This document shows positions 1-6,457 of a stretch of DNA of 9,852 nt, in pieces. The notes under the pieces are model-generated. The model was not told the DNA's origin and did not search any database. It was given only the letters and a program-made list of their open reading frames with translations. The position numbers and the translations under genes were made by a program. The stretch's first letter is position 1, and each line of letters begins with the position of its first letter. Origin of the DNA: Methanobrevibacter sp. (lineage in GTDB: Archaea; Methanobacteriota; Methanobacteria; Methanobacteriales; Methanobacteriaceae). The stretch is taken from positions 1-9,852 of the forward strand of contig WRNS01000019.1 in assembly GCA_009776495.1 (NCBI GenBank), in the 5' to 3' direction.

Positions 1-228
1 AAACAATTTTCTTTAAAAATTTTTAAATGAAAAATTATAATAATCTATAAATAAAACTTAAAATAAGGTATTAAAAATTATTATAAAAAACTATAAATTA
101 TTGTTAAATTTTCAATAATAAATAATTTATAACACTTAAAAATCTTTTATCTCATTTTTTATAAATTATAATAATTAAAATTTTAAATTATAGGTTTTTA
201 ACATATCAAATCAATTTCGTGATTATTT
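1..228. other. AT-rich intergenic region upstream of rtcB
   Basis: No coding region is visible; the stretch is almost entirely A and T. It holds an inverted repeat with 10-bp arms (ATAAATTATT at 93-102 and AATAATTTAT at 121-130), which is weak evidence of structure at this base composition. A TATA-like stretch (TTTTTATAAATTATA, 156-170) is the best promoter candidate for rtcB. It would put the transcript start near 190 and give a leader of about 40 bases. No RNA gene was recognised. Confidence 0.5.
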
Positions 229-1677
229 ATGGGTTTTAAAGAGAATATTACACAAGTAAGAGAAAATGTTTGGGAAATTCCAAGTAGCTATAAAAAAGAA
301 ATGAGAGTCCCAGGAAGATTATATCTTGAGGAAGAGTCCTTAGCTAATTTAGAAAAAGGTGCCTTTGAGCAAGTAGCTAATGTTGCATGTCTTCCAGGAA
401 TTCAAAAATTTTCAATAGGTTTGCCAGATATTCATTTTGGTTATGGATTTCCGATTGGAGGGGTAGGAGCTTTTAGTGCACGTACTGGTGTAGTTAGTCC
501 TGGTGGTGTTGGTTTTGATATTAACTGCGGAGTTCGAATGATTAGAACCAATTTAACTGAAAAGGACATTCGCCCTAAAATGAAAGAAATCGTGGATAAG
601 CTATTTGTTAATATTCCTTCTGGAGTTGGAAGTAAAGGAAAGCTACGCTTGAAAAAAGACGAAATTGATGATGTTTTAAAGTTTGGTGCAGAATGGGCTG
701 TAGAGCGTGAGTATGGAATGAAAGAAGATCTCCAGTTTTTGGAAGAAAATGGGCGAATGTTAGATGCAAATCCATCTGAAGTAAGTGAAAAAGCAAAGAA
801 AAGAGGAATACCTCAACTTGGATCTCTTGGTTCAGGAAACCACTTTTTAGAAGTTCAAAAAATAGATGAAATATTCAATGAAGAAGTAGCTAAAACATTT
901 AACCTTGAAAAAGACACTATCACAATCATGGTTCACAGTGGTTCAAGAGGATGTGGTCATCAAGTATGTTCTGATTATCTTAGAGTGATGGATAAAGCTT
1001 ATAAAAGACACAATGTTAATATTCCAGATAGGCAATTAGCTTGTGCACCTATTGATTCAGATGAAGCACAATCTTATTTTAGAGCTATGGCTGCTGCAGC
1101 TAATTATGCTTGGGCAAACAGGCAGATGATAGTTCATTGGGTTAGAGAAACCTTTGAAAAAATCTTTTCTCAAAGTGCTGAAGATATGGAAATGAGTATT
1201 GTCTATGATGTAGCTCATAACATTGCAAAAAAAGAAGTACATGAAATTAAAGGTAGAAAAGAAGAAGTCATCGTTCATAGAAAGGGAGCTACTCGTGCAT
1301 ATGGTCCTGGAAGAGTTGAAGTCCCTTCTGAGTATAGAAAAATCGGACAACCTGTACTTATTCCTGGAACAATGGGAACTGCTTCTTACATTCTTCATGG
1401 AACAGAAATAGCTATGGAAGAAACCTTTGGTTCAACTGCACATGGTGCAGGGAGAAAGCTAAGTCGTACTGGAGCTAAGAAAAAATATAGTAGTAGTGAG
1501 ATAAAAAAAGACTTAGAAAGTAAAGGAATTCATGTAAGAGCTAGTTCACGACCAGTTTTAGCAGAAGAAGCCCCAGGTGCTTATAAAGATGTTGATGAAG
1601 TTGTTAGAACTGCTGATACTACTGGAATAGCTAAACTTGTAGCTAAGGTAATACCATTAGCTGTTACTAAAGGATAG
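229..1677 (+). CDS. rtcB: RtcB, RNA-splicing ligase (GTP/Mn-dependent 3'-phosphate RNA ligase)
   Basis: RtcB joins a 2',3'-cyclic phosphate or 3'-phosphate end to a 5'-OH end, using GTP and Mn2+. In archaea it is the ligase that seals tRNA exons after intron removal. The 482-aa product matches the usual archaeal length (about 480) and carries no intein, although inteins occur in some archaeal RtcB proteins. The metal ligands and catalytic histidine are all visible: Cys100 in DINCG, His205 in GSGNHFLE, His236 in HSGSRGCGHQ, His330 in VAHNIAK, and His405 in HGAGRKLSRT, the histidine that is guanylylated. The family signature PDIHFGYGFPIGG lies at about 66-78. The ATG is supported by GTGAT at 219-223, a match to the 3' half of the methanogen Shine-Dalgarno, 5 bases upstream. 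The stop TAG lies inside a TAGCTATT motif and is followed by T-rich DNA. No archease gene is adjacent. The family assignment is firm; the tRNA-splicing role is from family knowledge. Confidence 0.97.
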   Translation: MGFKENITQVRENVWEIPSSYKKEMRVPGRLYLEEESLANLEKGAFEQVANVACLPGIQKFSIGLPDIHFGYGFPIGGVGAFSARTGVVSPGGVGFDINCGVRMIRTNLTEKDIRPKMKEIVDKLFVNIPSGVGSKGKLRLKKDEIDDVLKFGAEWAVEREYGMKEDLQFLEENGRMLDANPSEVSEKAKKRGIPQLGSLGSGNHFLEVQKIDEIFNEEVAKTFNLEKDTITIMVHSGSRGCGHQVCSDYLRVMDKAYKRHNVNIPDRQLACAPIDSDEAQSYFRAMAAAANYAWANRQMIVHWVRETFEKIFSQSAEDMEMSIVYDVAHNIAKKEVHEIKGRKEEVIVHRKGATRAYGPGRVEVPSEYRKIGQPVLIPGTMGTASYILHGTEIAMEETFGSTAHGAGRKLSRTGAKKKYSSSEIKKDLESKGIHVRASSRPVLAEEAPGAYKDVDEVVRTADTTGIAKLVAKVIPLAVTKG

Positions 1678-1679
1678 CT

Positions 1680-1711
1680 ATTGAATTTTTAATTTTTTTT
1701 ATTTTTTCAAT
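1680..1711 (+). terminator. T-rich terminator after rtcB
   Basis: ATTGAA (1680-1685) and TTCAAT (1706-1711) form a 6-bp inverted repeat around a nearly pure T stretch, starting 2 bases after the rtcB stop. Archaeal termination depends mainly on oligo-T in the non-template strand, so the T tract alone is suggestive. The pairing may be incidental. Confidence 0.5.
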
Positions 1712-1713
1712 AC

Positions 1714-1756
1714 TTTTTAATGGATTCTATGTGTTTTTTAGTGGATTCGATATGAC
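1714..1756. repeat. Two imperfect 21-bp direct repeats
   Basis: TTTTTA followed by TGGATTCTATGTG, then TTTTTAG followed by TGGATTCGATATG. The shared TGGATTC starts at 1721 and at about 1742, a 21-bp period. The repeat lies between rtcB and the phosphorylase gene, directly before the palindromic repeat array. Function unknown. Confidence 0.5.
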
Positions 1757-1783
1757 TAAAGTAATTTAACTCAATTAACTAAC

Positions 1784-1852
1784 ATTTATCTCAATTAGAT
1801 AAAGTCATTTATCTCAATTAGATAAAGTTATTTATCTCAATTAGATAAACTA
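1784..1852. repeat. Three tandem 23-bp repeats, each holding a 19-bp palindrome
   Basis: Units at 1784-1806, 1807-1829 and 1830-1852 are nearly identical and differ only in the last bases. Each contains TTTATCTCAATTAGATAAA, a perfect inverted repeat (TTTATCT/AGATAAA, 5-base centre). A decayed copy lies just before them (about 1764-1783). Head-to-tail palindromes with a constant 23-bp period could be a multi-site operator for the promoter about 60 bases downstream, or three small hairpins in an RNA. Confidence 0.8.
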
Positions 1853-1867
1853 ATTCTACATATTTAC

Positions 1868-1895
1868 ATATTGATATATCTAAATATATCAATAT
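1868..1895. repeat. Inverted repeat with 12-bp arms and 4-base loop
   Basis: ATATTGATATAT (1868-1879) and ATATATCAATAT (1884-1895) pair perfectly across CTAA. The overlapping sequence ATATATCTAA also recurs directly at 1874-1883 and 1894-1903. It lies between the palindromic repeat array and the likely TATA box of the downstream gene, a fitting place for an operator. AT richness lowers the significance. Confidence 0.6.
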
Positions 1896-1909
1896 ATATC
1901 TAAGTGTAT

Positions 1910-1927
1910 CCGAAAAGGATATAAATA
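1910..1927 (+). promoter_or_regulatory. Candidate archaeal promoter (BRE plus TATA) upstream of the phosphorylase gene
   Basis: CCGAAAAGGATATAAATA reads as a BRE-like CGAAAA followed by a TATA box (GATATAAATA). The BRE bases also sit in the loop of a small hairpin, TATCC/GGATA (1907-1921). Initiation would be near 1945-1950, giving a leader of about 100 bases. A second TATA-like sequence (ATATATTTTTATT, near 1997-2009) lies closer to the gene and would give a shorter leader of about 25-30 bases. Which one is used cannot be told from the sequence. Confidence 0.45.
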
Positions 1928-2053
1928 TTTTTTTAATATCAGTTATATATTAAATAAAATTAAATAATATTCTATAGCTAAAATTCATAATAGTGAATAT
2001 ATTTTTATTATTATAATCTTGATTTTCATTCAATTTCAAATTTAGGTGTGTTT

Positions 2054-2833
2054 ATGATAGGTATTATTGGTGGAAGTGGAATTTATGACATTAGCAAAGA
2101 AGCAAAGACTATAGAGAAGAAAATAATTCATACTCCATATGGTGATTCTTCAGAAATTTCACTTTTTGAAATTGCTGGGAAAAAAATAGCTTTCATGCCA
2201 AGACACTCTGGAGACCATAGTTTGCCTCCCCATAAAATAAATTATCGAGCAAATATTTGGGGACTTCATAGTATAAGTGTTAACCAAATCATAGCTACTA
2301 ATGCAGTAGGCTCACTTAAAAGAGAAATTCCTCCAAGTTCAATAGTACTGGTACATGACTTCATTGATTTTACCTCAAAAAGAGAAAAAACATTTTTTGA
2401 TGATGAAGTTATTCATGTTGATGTGTCTGAACCATACTGTAATCGTTTGAGAAATCAAATAATAGCTAATAAAAATGCTGTTTCCAAAGGAGACTTCATA
2501 GATAAAGGTGTTTATGTTTGCTGTGATGGTCCACGGTTTGAAAGTCCTGCTGAAATAAAAATGTTTCAATACTTAGGAGGAGATCTTCTAGGAATGACAG
2601 GTCTTCCAGAAGCCGTGTTAGCTAGGGAAAAAGAAATGTGTTATGCCAGTATTTGTACTGTATCCAATTATGGAACCTCAATTTCAAAAGATAAATTAAC
2701 AATGGATGAAGTTTTTGAAATTATGGAAAATAAAAATGAAGAAATCATTGATTTAATTTATAAAACCATTGAAACAACTGATGAAGATTATGAATGTTCT
2801 TGTCTATCTGCTTTAGATGGTTCTAGTGTGTGA
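2054..2833 (+). CDS. mtnP: MTA/MTI phosphorylase family protein (probable S-methyl-5'-thioinosine phosphorylase)
   Basis: Family enzymes cleave methylthioadenosine, methylthioinosine or purine nucleosides with phosphate, in methionine/purine salvage. With the ATG at 2054 the product is 259 aa. Visible motifs are the phosphate loop GGSGIYD (6-12), PRHSGDH (49-55), the nucleoside-binding GPRFES (159-164) and GMTGLPEA (180-187). The base-contacting region reads TVSNYG with Asn205. Enzymes preferring adenine carry Asp here, and those for 6-oxopurines carry Asn, so a thioinosine/inosine-type substrate is inferred, as reported for methanogen MTIP. The C-terminus has a CSC motif (248-250), like the CXC of hyperthermophile MTAP II/PNP enzymes. 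An in-frame GTG at 2048 overlaps the Shine-Dalgarno AGGTG (2044-2048), so ATG 2054, 5 bases after it, is the better start. A T6 tract follows the stop. Confidence 0.92.
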   Translation: MIGIIGGSGIYDISKEAKTIEKKIIHTPYGDSSEISLFEIAGKKIAFMPRHSGDHSLPPHKINYRANIWGLHSISVNQIIATNAVGSLKREIPPSSIVLVHDFIDFTSKREKTFFDDEVIHVDVSEPYCNRLRNQIIANKNAVSKGDFIDKGVYVCCDGPRFESPAEIKMFQYLGGDLLGMTGLPEAVLAREKEMCYASICTVSNYGTSISKDKLTMDEVFEIMENKNEEIIDLIYKTIETTDEDYECSCLSALDGSSV

Positions 2834-3118
2834 TTTTTTATTATTGCCATTTAATCCTTTCATGGACTTGTTTAAAATTAATAGCTAATAATTTAATTTT
2901 TATTATATTCAAATAAATATTATAGTAAAAAAATTTAATTTTTATAAATTTTTTTTAAAAATTTCTTTTTAAAAATATTTTTCATTAAAAAAAATAAAAA
3001 TTATTGTAAAAAAAATAAAAATTATTATAAAAAAAATAAAAATATAATTATAAAAAAAAAGTAAAAAAGTGAATTATTTACAACTGAAATCGGTTTTATT
3101 AATAAAAATGTGGATAGT
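2834..3118. other. AT-rich intergenic region with oligo-T and A-rich repeats
   Basis: This 285-base stretch has no coding signal. T6 directly after the phosphorylase stop (2834-2839) and later T runs (for example near 2949-2956) can serve as terminators. A TAGCTA site lies at 2882-2887. The 3' half is a tandem A-rich repeat, listed separately. No convincing Shine-Dalgarno precedes the next gene. Confidence 0.5.
2986..3050. repeat. A-rich 21-bp tandem repeat (about 3 copies)
   Basis: Units start at 2986, 3007 and 3028. The first two are almost identical (TAAAAAAAATAAAAATTATT plus one base), and the third diverges at its end. The 18-base core AAAAAAAATAAAAATTAT also occurs at 9763-9780 and 9824-9841, so the element is dispersed rather than local. 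It could be replication slippage or a phased A-tract DNA-bending element (21 bp is two helical turns). Confidence 0.7.
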
Positions 3119-4174
3119 ATGAGAAAATACTTTTTAGATAATTTAAGATGGATAATTGTTCTTCTATTATTCCCCTTTCATACATTTAGGATTTATTCTG
3201 TATTTGAAAATTTTTATATTCATGGTCCTCCAAATCTTATTTTAAATGGTTTTATAATCTTTATAGGTCCTTGGTTCATGCATTTACTTTTTGTTATAGC
3301 TGGAATAAGTGCCTATCATTCTCTTCAAAAGAGAAATTCCAAAGAATTTTTAAAAGAAAGAATACTTAGATTGTTCGTTCCTTTTGTATTTGGATTAATA
3401 CTATTAATTCCTATACAAACTTTTTTCGCTGAAAAATTCCATAATGGATTTACTGGAAGCTATTTTTCACAGATGATTACATTCTTCACTAAATTTGGAG
3501 ATTTAAGTGGATACACTGGAGGGTTTACTCCAGGACACCTATGGTTTATATTATATCTATTTCTCATATCCATAATTGCTTTAGCAATAATAAGATTATA
3601 TGAAAATAGCTCGATGAATTTAAATTTTAATAATACAAGTACAATTAAGTTAATTCCTTTATTTTTAATTTTTTTGATCATGGGGCCTATATTAGACATT
3701 GGTGGAAAAAGTTTAGGAGCTTTCTTAGCAATATTTCTTTTAGGTTATTTTGTATTATCCAGTGATAAGATACAAGAAAATTTAGAGAAAAATAAATGGT
3801 ATTTAACATGTATTTTTTTAACATGTTCAGTGATAACTCTTTTGATATTTCCTTACTGGAGCTCAGGTATTTTCATAGATTGTTTCCTTGCTTTTTTCAC
3901 TTGGATGGCAATACTATCTTTGATAGGTTTGGGTAAAAAATATTTAAGCTTTCAAAATAAATGGAGTAAGTATTTTACTAAAGCATCTTATCCGATTTTT
4001 ATTTTTCATCAAACATGGATAGTTGTAGTAGCTTACTACACTTTTTTAATCACTTCATCAGTGATTTTGCAAGTAATTATAATTATGTTTGGAAGTTTTA
4101 TTTTAACAATTATTAGTTATGAAATTGTGAAAAGAATAAAACTAACTAGATTCCTTTTTGGAATCAAGGAATAA
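3119..4174 (+). CDS. Acyltransferase-3 family integral membrane protein
   Basis: Members move acyl groups (often acetyl or succinyl) onto extracellular glycans or other envelope molecules across the membrane. The protein has about ten hydrophobic segments. The N-terminus LDNLRWIIVLLLFPFHT holds the family Arg/His pair, Arg10 and His21, 11 residues apart as in characterised OafB-type enzymes. A basic loop, KERILRLFVPF, follows the second or third membrane segment, and the YPIFIFHQTW motif near the C-terminus is also typical. Length (351 aa) fits a stand-alone domain without a fused SGNH module. ATG 3119 is chosen because homologs usually begin a few residues before the LDNLRW motif; GTG at 3110 would add three residues. 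There is no clear Shine-Dalgarno. It overlaps the convergent regulator gene by 33 bp and contains no TAGCTA site, unlike most neighbours. The acceptor substrate is unknown. Confidence 0.85.
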   Translation: MRKYFLDNLRWIIVLLLFPFHTFRIYSVFENFYIHGPPNLILNGFIIFIGPWFMHLLFVIAGISAYHSLQKRNSKEFLKERILRLFVPFVFGLILLIPIQTFFAEKFHNGFTGSYFSQMITFFTKFGDLSGYTGGFTPGHLWFILYLFLISIIALAIIRLYENSSMNLNFNNTSTIKLIPLFLIFLIMGPILDIGGKSLGAFLAIFLLGYFVLSSDKIQENLEKNKWYLTCIFLTCSVITLLIFPYWSSGIFIDCFLAFFTWMAILSLIGLGKKYLSFQNKWSKYFTKASYPIFIFHQTWIVVVAYYTFLITSSVILQVIIIMFGSFILTIISYEIVKRIKLTRFLFGIKE

Positions 4175-4348
4175 TTTTTCTACTGGAATGTGAAAGAATC
4201 TAGCCATTTTCAAAGCTAATTTTAATGAAGGATCGTACTTGTCTTTTTCAATAGCTATGATAGTCTGTCTTGATACTTGAAGCTCTTTAGCTAATTCCGC
4301 TTGTGTTGTATCATGTATAGCCCTAAACTCTTTTAATCTGTTTTTCAT
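4142..4348 (-). CDS. Small XRE/Cro-CI family HTH transcriptional regulator
   Basis: This 68-aa protein is essentially one helix-turn-helix domain. The HTH spans about residues 14-34 (TQAELAKELQVSRQTIIAIE), followed by DPSLKLALKMARFFHIPVEKLF, the standard helices 4-5 of the short Xre group. It would bind DNA as a dimer. It starts only 3 bases after the stop of the upstream membrane-protein gene, so the two are co-transcribed; its ribosome-binding site (weak GGTAG) lies in the end of that gene. DUF2178 membrane proteins are commonly paired with such short regulators in archaea and Firmicutes, suggesting the membrane protein controls or is controlled by the regulator. Its 3' end overlaps the acyltransferase gene on the other strand by 33 bp. 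The target operator is not known; autoregulation is inferred. Confidence 0.92.
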   Translation of the reverse strand: MKNRLKEFRAIHDTTQAELAKELQVSRQTIIAIEKDKYDPSLKLALKMARFFHIPVEKLFLDSKKESS

Positions 4349-4351
4349 TTT

Positions 4352-4768
4352 TCAACTACCATATTTTCTTTTATAATACATATTACTTAGCATGTATGTT
4401 ATTAATCCAATAATAGCTATGATAAAGAAAGCATAAGCTAGAATTGTATATTGAGGGTAAATATTTCTAAGAGTAACTATGGCTATTCCAGAGTAAATAC
4501 TTCCTAATAGCATTGATGCAAAGGATGGAAGAGATGCTTTTTCCTCAATATGCTCTTTTCTTTCATCTGCTACTACTTCTCCATTTCTTGATTTAAAGAA
4601 TTCACTTACTTCTTTATAATATTTGATTGTTGGATAAATAGTTGTAGCCAATATAATCATGGATACTATGAAAAAAATGATATTTGCAAAGACTAAACCT
4701 AAAGCCCATAATAAAGTTGTGATCAATGATAATGTTATGAGTAGTATGACTATGAGTTTTGTTTTCGT
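4352..4768 (-). CDS. DUF2178-type membrane protein, apparently starting at ACG
   Basis: Probable DUF2178 protein: two N-terminal hydrophobic segments, a charged cytoplasmic stretch with DERKEHIEEKAS (68-79), then two more hydrophobic segments. The only conventional start is TTG at 4726, which has no ribosome-binding site and begins inside the first hydrophobic segment. The frame stays open upstream. Fourteen codons earlier an ACG (4768-4766) lies 5 bases after AAAGGAGAGGG (4784-4774), a strong Shine-Dalgarno. Reading from there adds a classic basic-then-hydrophobic N-terminus, KTKLIVILLITLSLI. I therefore place the start at ACG, giving 138 aa. This could be a rare non-AUG start, a mutated ATG lowering expression, or a sequencing error. 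It lies in an operon with the XRE gene. Function unknown; a sensor or partner of the regulator is inferred. Confidence 0.75.
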   Translation of the reverse strand, partial: TKTKLIVILLITLSLITTLLWALGLVFANIIFFIVSMIILATTIYPTIKYYKEVSEFFKSRNGEVVADERKEHIEEKASLPSFASMLLGSIYSGIAIVTLRNIYPQYTILAYAFFIIAIIGLITYMLSNMYYKRKYGS

Positions 4769-4852
4769 TTTGACCCTCTCCTTTAAATAATTTTATTAAA
4801 ATTCTTTTATTTAACTTGTTTTTTTATTTTTATAAAATTCTATAATGAATTT
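4769..4852 (-). promoter_or_regulatory. Promoter/terminator spacer before the DUF2178-XRE pair
   Basis: Reading the minus strand, the spacer begins after the SdpI-family stop with A/T tracts. It contains a TATA-like TTTTATAAAAAT (about 4836-4825) and ends in the strong Shine-Dalgarno AAAGGAGAGGG (4784-4774). The distance fits transcription starting about 30-40 bases before the ACG start. This suggests the two-gene unit can be transcribed independently of the SdpI-family gene. Confidence 0.4.
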
Positions 4853-5548
4853 TTAATTGTTTGTAATTTTATTAAACTCTTGATAGGAATAAATAACTGG
4901 AATAATCGCCGCTACAAAAATAGCTATAATAAAACCAATGATAATATAAAAAAAGTCTTGAGTGAGAAAAGAAGCTAAAGAAAAAGCTAACAAAGATAAT
5001 CCAGCTATCAAACAAGTGTAAAATCCAAGTTCATGAGTTTTTTTCCAAACAAGCTCATTTTTAAGTGTCCAAGGAGTTCTAATACCAATGTACCCATTTG
5101 GTTTTATATCTTTAATAAAAAAACCTAATAAAATAAAGAAAATAGCTATTATAACAAAAATAAAAACCATCAAATCTATTATAATAAGAATAGGTGGGGT
5201 GATTGAAGGGTTGAAATTTTCATACAATTTCCATGCAAAAATCATAACTAACCAAGTAAAAGGAATTAAAAAAATAGTTACTGCAGAAATTATCTTCTCT
5301 TCTATCCCCTTATTTAAATCATTTTGAGAATTGTAAGAATGGGAATTTTGAGTAAGTAATATATAAATAACACCCATTAATACTGGAATCATTCCAATAA
5401 TCGGAATAATCCATCTAGAACCAAAGGTATCCACAGCTCCAAATAAGTTCATATGAATCGGGACAATATCTGGAAGCCCTAAAGTAATTAAAATCAAAGC
5501 TATTAAATTCAATATAGCTAAAGTTAAAACAAATTTTATAATTTTCAT
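4853..5548 (-). CDS. SdpI-family (DUF1648 plus SdpI domain) membrane protein
   Basis: A 231-aa polytopic protein with about six hydrophobic segments. Residues 25-46 carry the DUF1648 signature (LPDIVPIHMNLFGAVDTFG, then SRW), and residues 149-175 the SdpI signature (NGYIGIRTPWTLKNELVW, then KKTHELG). In Bacillus subtilis SdpI gives immunity to the SDP killing peptide and senses it with the repressor SdpR. In archaea the role is untested, so immunity or envelope-stress sensing is only an analogy. The start is ATG 5548, with AGGAGAG about 7 bases upstream; a TTG immediately before it (5551) is less likely. The gene lies between DUF4013 and DUF2178-XRE genes on the same strand, a context of membrane proteins with a small repressor that resembles SdpI/SdpR logic, though the regulator here is XRE-type rather than ArsR-type. 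Confidence 0.88.
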   Translation of the reverse strand: MKIIKFVLTLAILNLIALILITLGLPDIVPIHMNLFGAVDTFGSRWIIPIIGMIPVLMGVIYILLTQNSHSYNSQNDLNKGIEEKIISAVTIFLIPFTWLVMIFAWKLYENFNPSITPPILIIIDLMVFIFVIIAIFFILLGFFIKDIKPNGYIGIRTPWTLKNELVWKKTHELGFYTCLIAGLSLLAFSLASFLTQDFFYIIIGFIIAIFVAAIIPVIYSYQEFNKITNN

Positions 5549-5596
5549 CAATCTACTCTCCTAAAATTGTTATATGCCAATTTCAAAACAATCAAA

Positions 5597-5646
5597 CAAA
5601 CCTAACAAAACAAACCTAACAAAACAAACCTACAAAACAAACATTT
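5597..5646. repeat. 14-bp tandem repeat (about 3.3 copies); T-rich on the minus strand
   Basis: The unit CAAACCTAACAAAA occurs at 5597-5610 and 5611-5624, then with one base missing at 5625-5637, then partially. In the direction of both flanking minus-strand genes it reads TTTTGTTAGGTTTG, placing oligo-T stretches just after the DUF4013 stop. It may therefore act as a terminator region. The strong strand asymmetry (C but no G on the plus strand) is notable. Confidence 0.7.
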
Positions 5647-5656
5647 AATTTAGCTA

Positions 5657-6457
5657 TTATTTTGACTCATTATAAATTAAACCTAAAGTTCTTGCAGAAA
5701 ATATCTCAACATAAGGATTAATAAATAATGTAACGATTATAATTCCAATTAATGGGATAACAGCTATAAGTTCACTTAGAAAGATAAGGATATAAGAAAT
5801 AGCTACAAAAATAACAAACCAAATAAGATAATCTTTCCAACTAATCTTGCCAATTTTTTTAAATATATCTATCATGTTCCCTGCAGCAGTTAAACTATTT
5901 GTTTCAGCTAAAACTGCTTTTCCTATTAAAAATAATAGGCTAAATAAAATATAAAGGAAAGATGCTATAACAATAACTATTAAAATTTTTGGATTATCCA
6001 TGGTTGAAATTGATTCTAAAATAGGATTAATGGATCCAGAAGCAGCATATGTATTGATAAGCTGAATAATAATATCAAATGTACCTGTTACATAAAGTGC
6101 TATTAAAACTATTAAAACAGGAATTATGTAATAAATGATAGTTAAAATTATTACTTTAATTCCATCAATAATGTTTTTGACCCATTCAAACTCAGGAACA
6201 CTTCTTTCTACATTGTTTATTGTGCTTCGAGTTATACTCAAAGTATATCCAGAGATAATAAGACTAATTATCATGATTAAAATTAGAGATATAATATTTA
6301 ATACATTAATATCTAAATAATTCTTCAATGGAATCCCAAATAACGTTAAAATATTAAAAATACCCATTATAAGAAAGAAAATTCCTAATATTAACAATTT
6401 TTTCCATTCTTTAGTCGGATAAATAAGAGCATCCTCAAAAAGTTTTACAACTTTCAT
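5657..6457 (-). CDS. DUF4013 multi-pass membrane protein
   Basis: A 266-aa protein of unknown function. Its N-terminus (EDALIYPTKEWKKLLILGI) matches the start of DUF4013 proteins, a family frequent in Methanobrevibacter-type genomes. About six hydrophobic segments are visible, at roughly 20-40, 52-75, 102-127, 157-180, 207-228 and 231-253. A short charged cytoplasmic loop (SITRSTINNVERSVPEFEW) is typical of the family. The ATG is fixed by GAGGTGAT (6468-6461), complementary to the 16S rRNA 3' end, three bases upstream. It heads the minus-strand block; a 108-base spacer with a T-rich repeat separates it from the SdpI-family gene, so co-transcription is uncertain. No catalytic residues are recognisable. 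Confidence 0.82.
   Translation of the reverse strand: MKVVKLFEDALIYPTKEWKKLLILGIFFLIMGIFNILTLFGIPLKNYLDINVLNIISLILIMIISLIISGYTLSITRSTINNVERSVPEFEWVKNIIDGIKVIILTIIYYIIPVLIVLIALYVTGTFDIIIQLINTYAASGSINPILESISTMDNPKILIVIVIASFLYILFSLLFLIGKAVLAETNSLTAAGNMIDIFKKIGKISWKDYLIWFVIFVAISYILIFLSELIAVIPLIGIIIVTLFINPYVEIFSARTLGLIYNESK

Noticed and set aside
93..130. Inverted repeat upstream of rtcB as a regulatory hairpin
   Set aside because: The arms are only A and T with an 18-base loop in DNA that is nearly all A/T, so the match is not clearly above chance.
1057..1398. Open frame of 113 codons on the minus strand inside rtcB
   Set aside because: It is fully contained in a strongly conserved gene on the other strand. 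Its translation is a low-complexity Ser/Phe/Cys-rich product with no ribosome-binding site.
229..1677. Intein insertion in RtcB
   Set aside because: Spacing between the catalytic motifs matches an uninterrupted 480-aa archaeal RtcB, so no insertion is present.
1784..1852. CRISPR array
   Set aside because: The palindromic repeats are 23 bp and directly abut each other. There are no unique spacers and no cas genes, so this is a tandem repeat.
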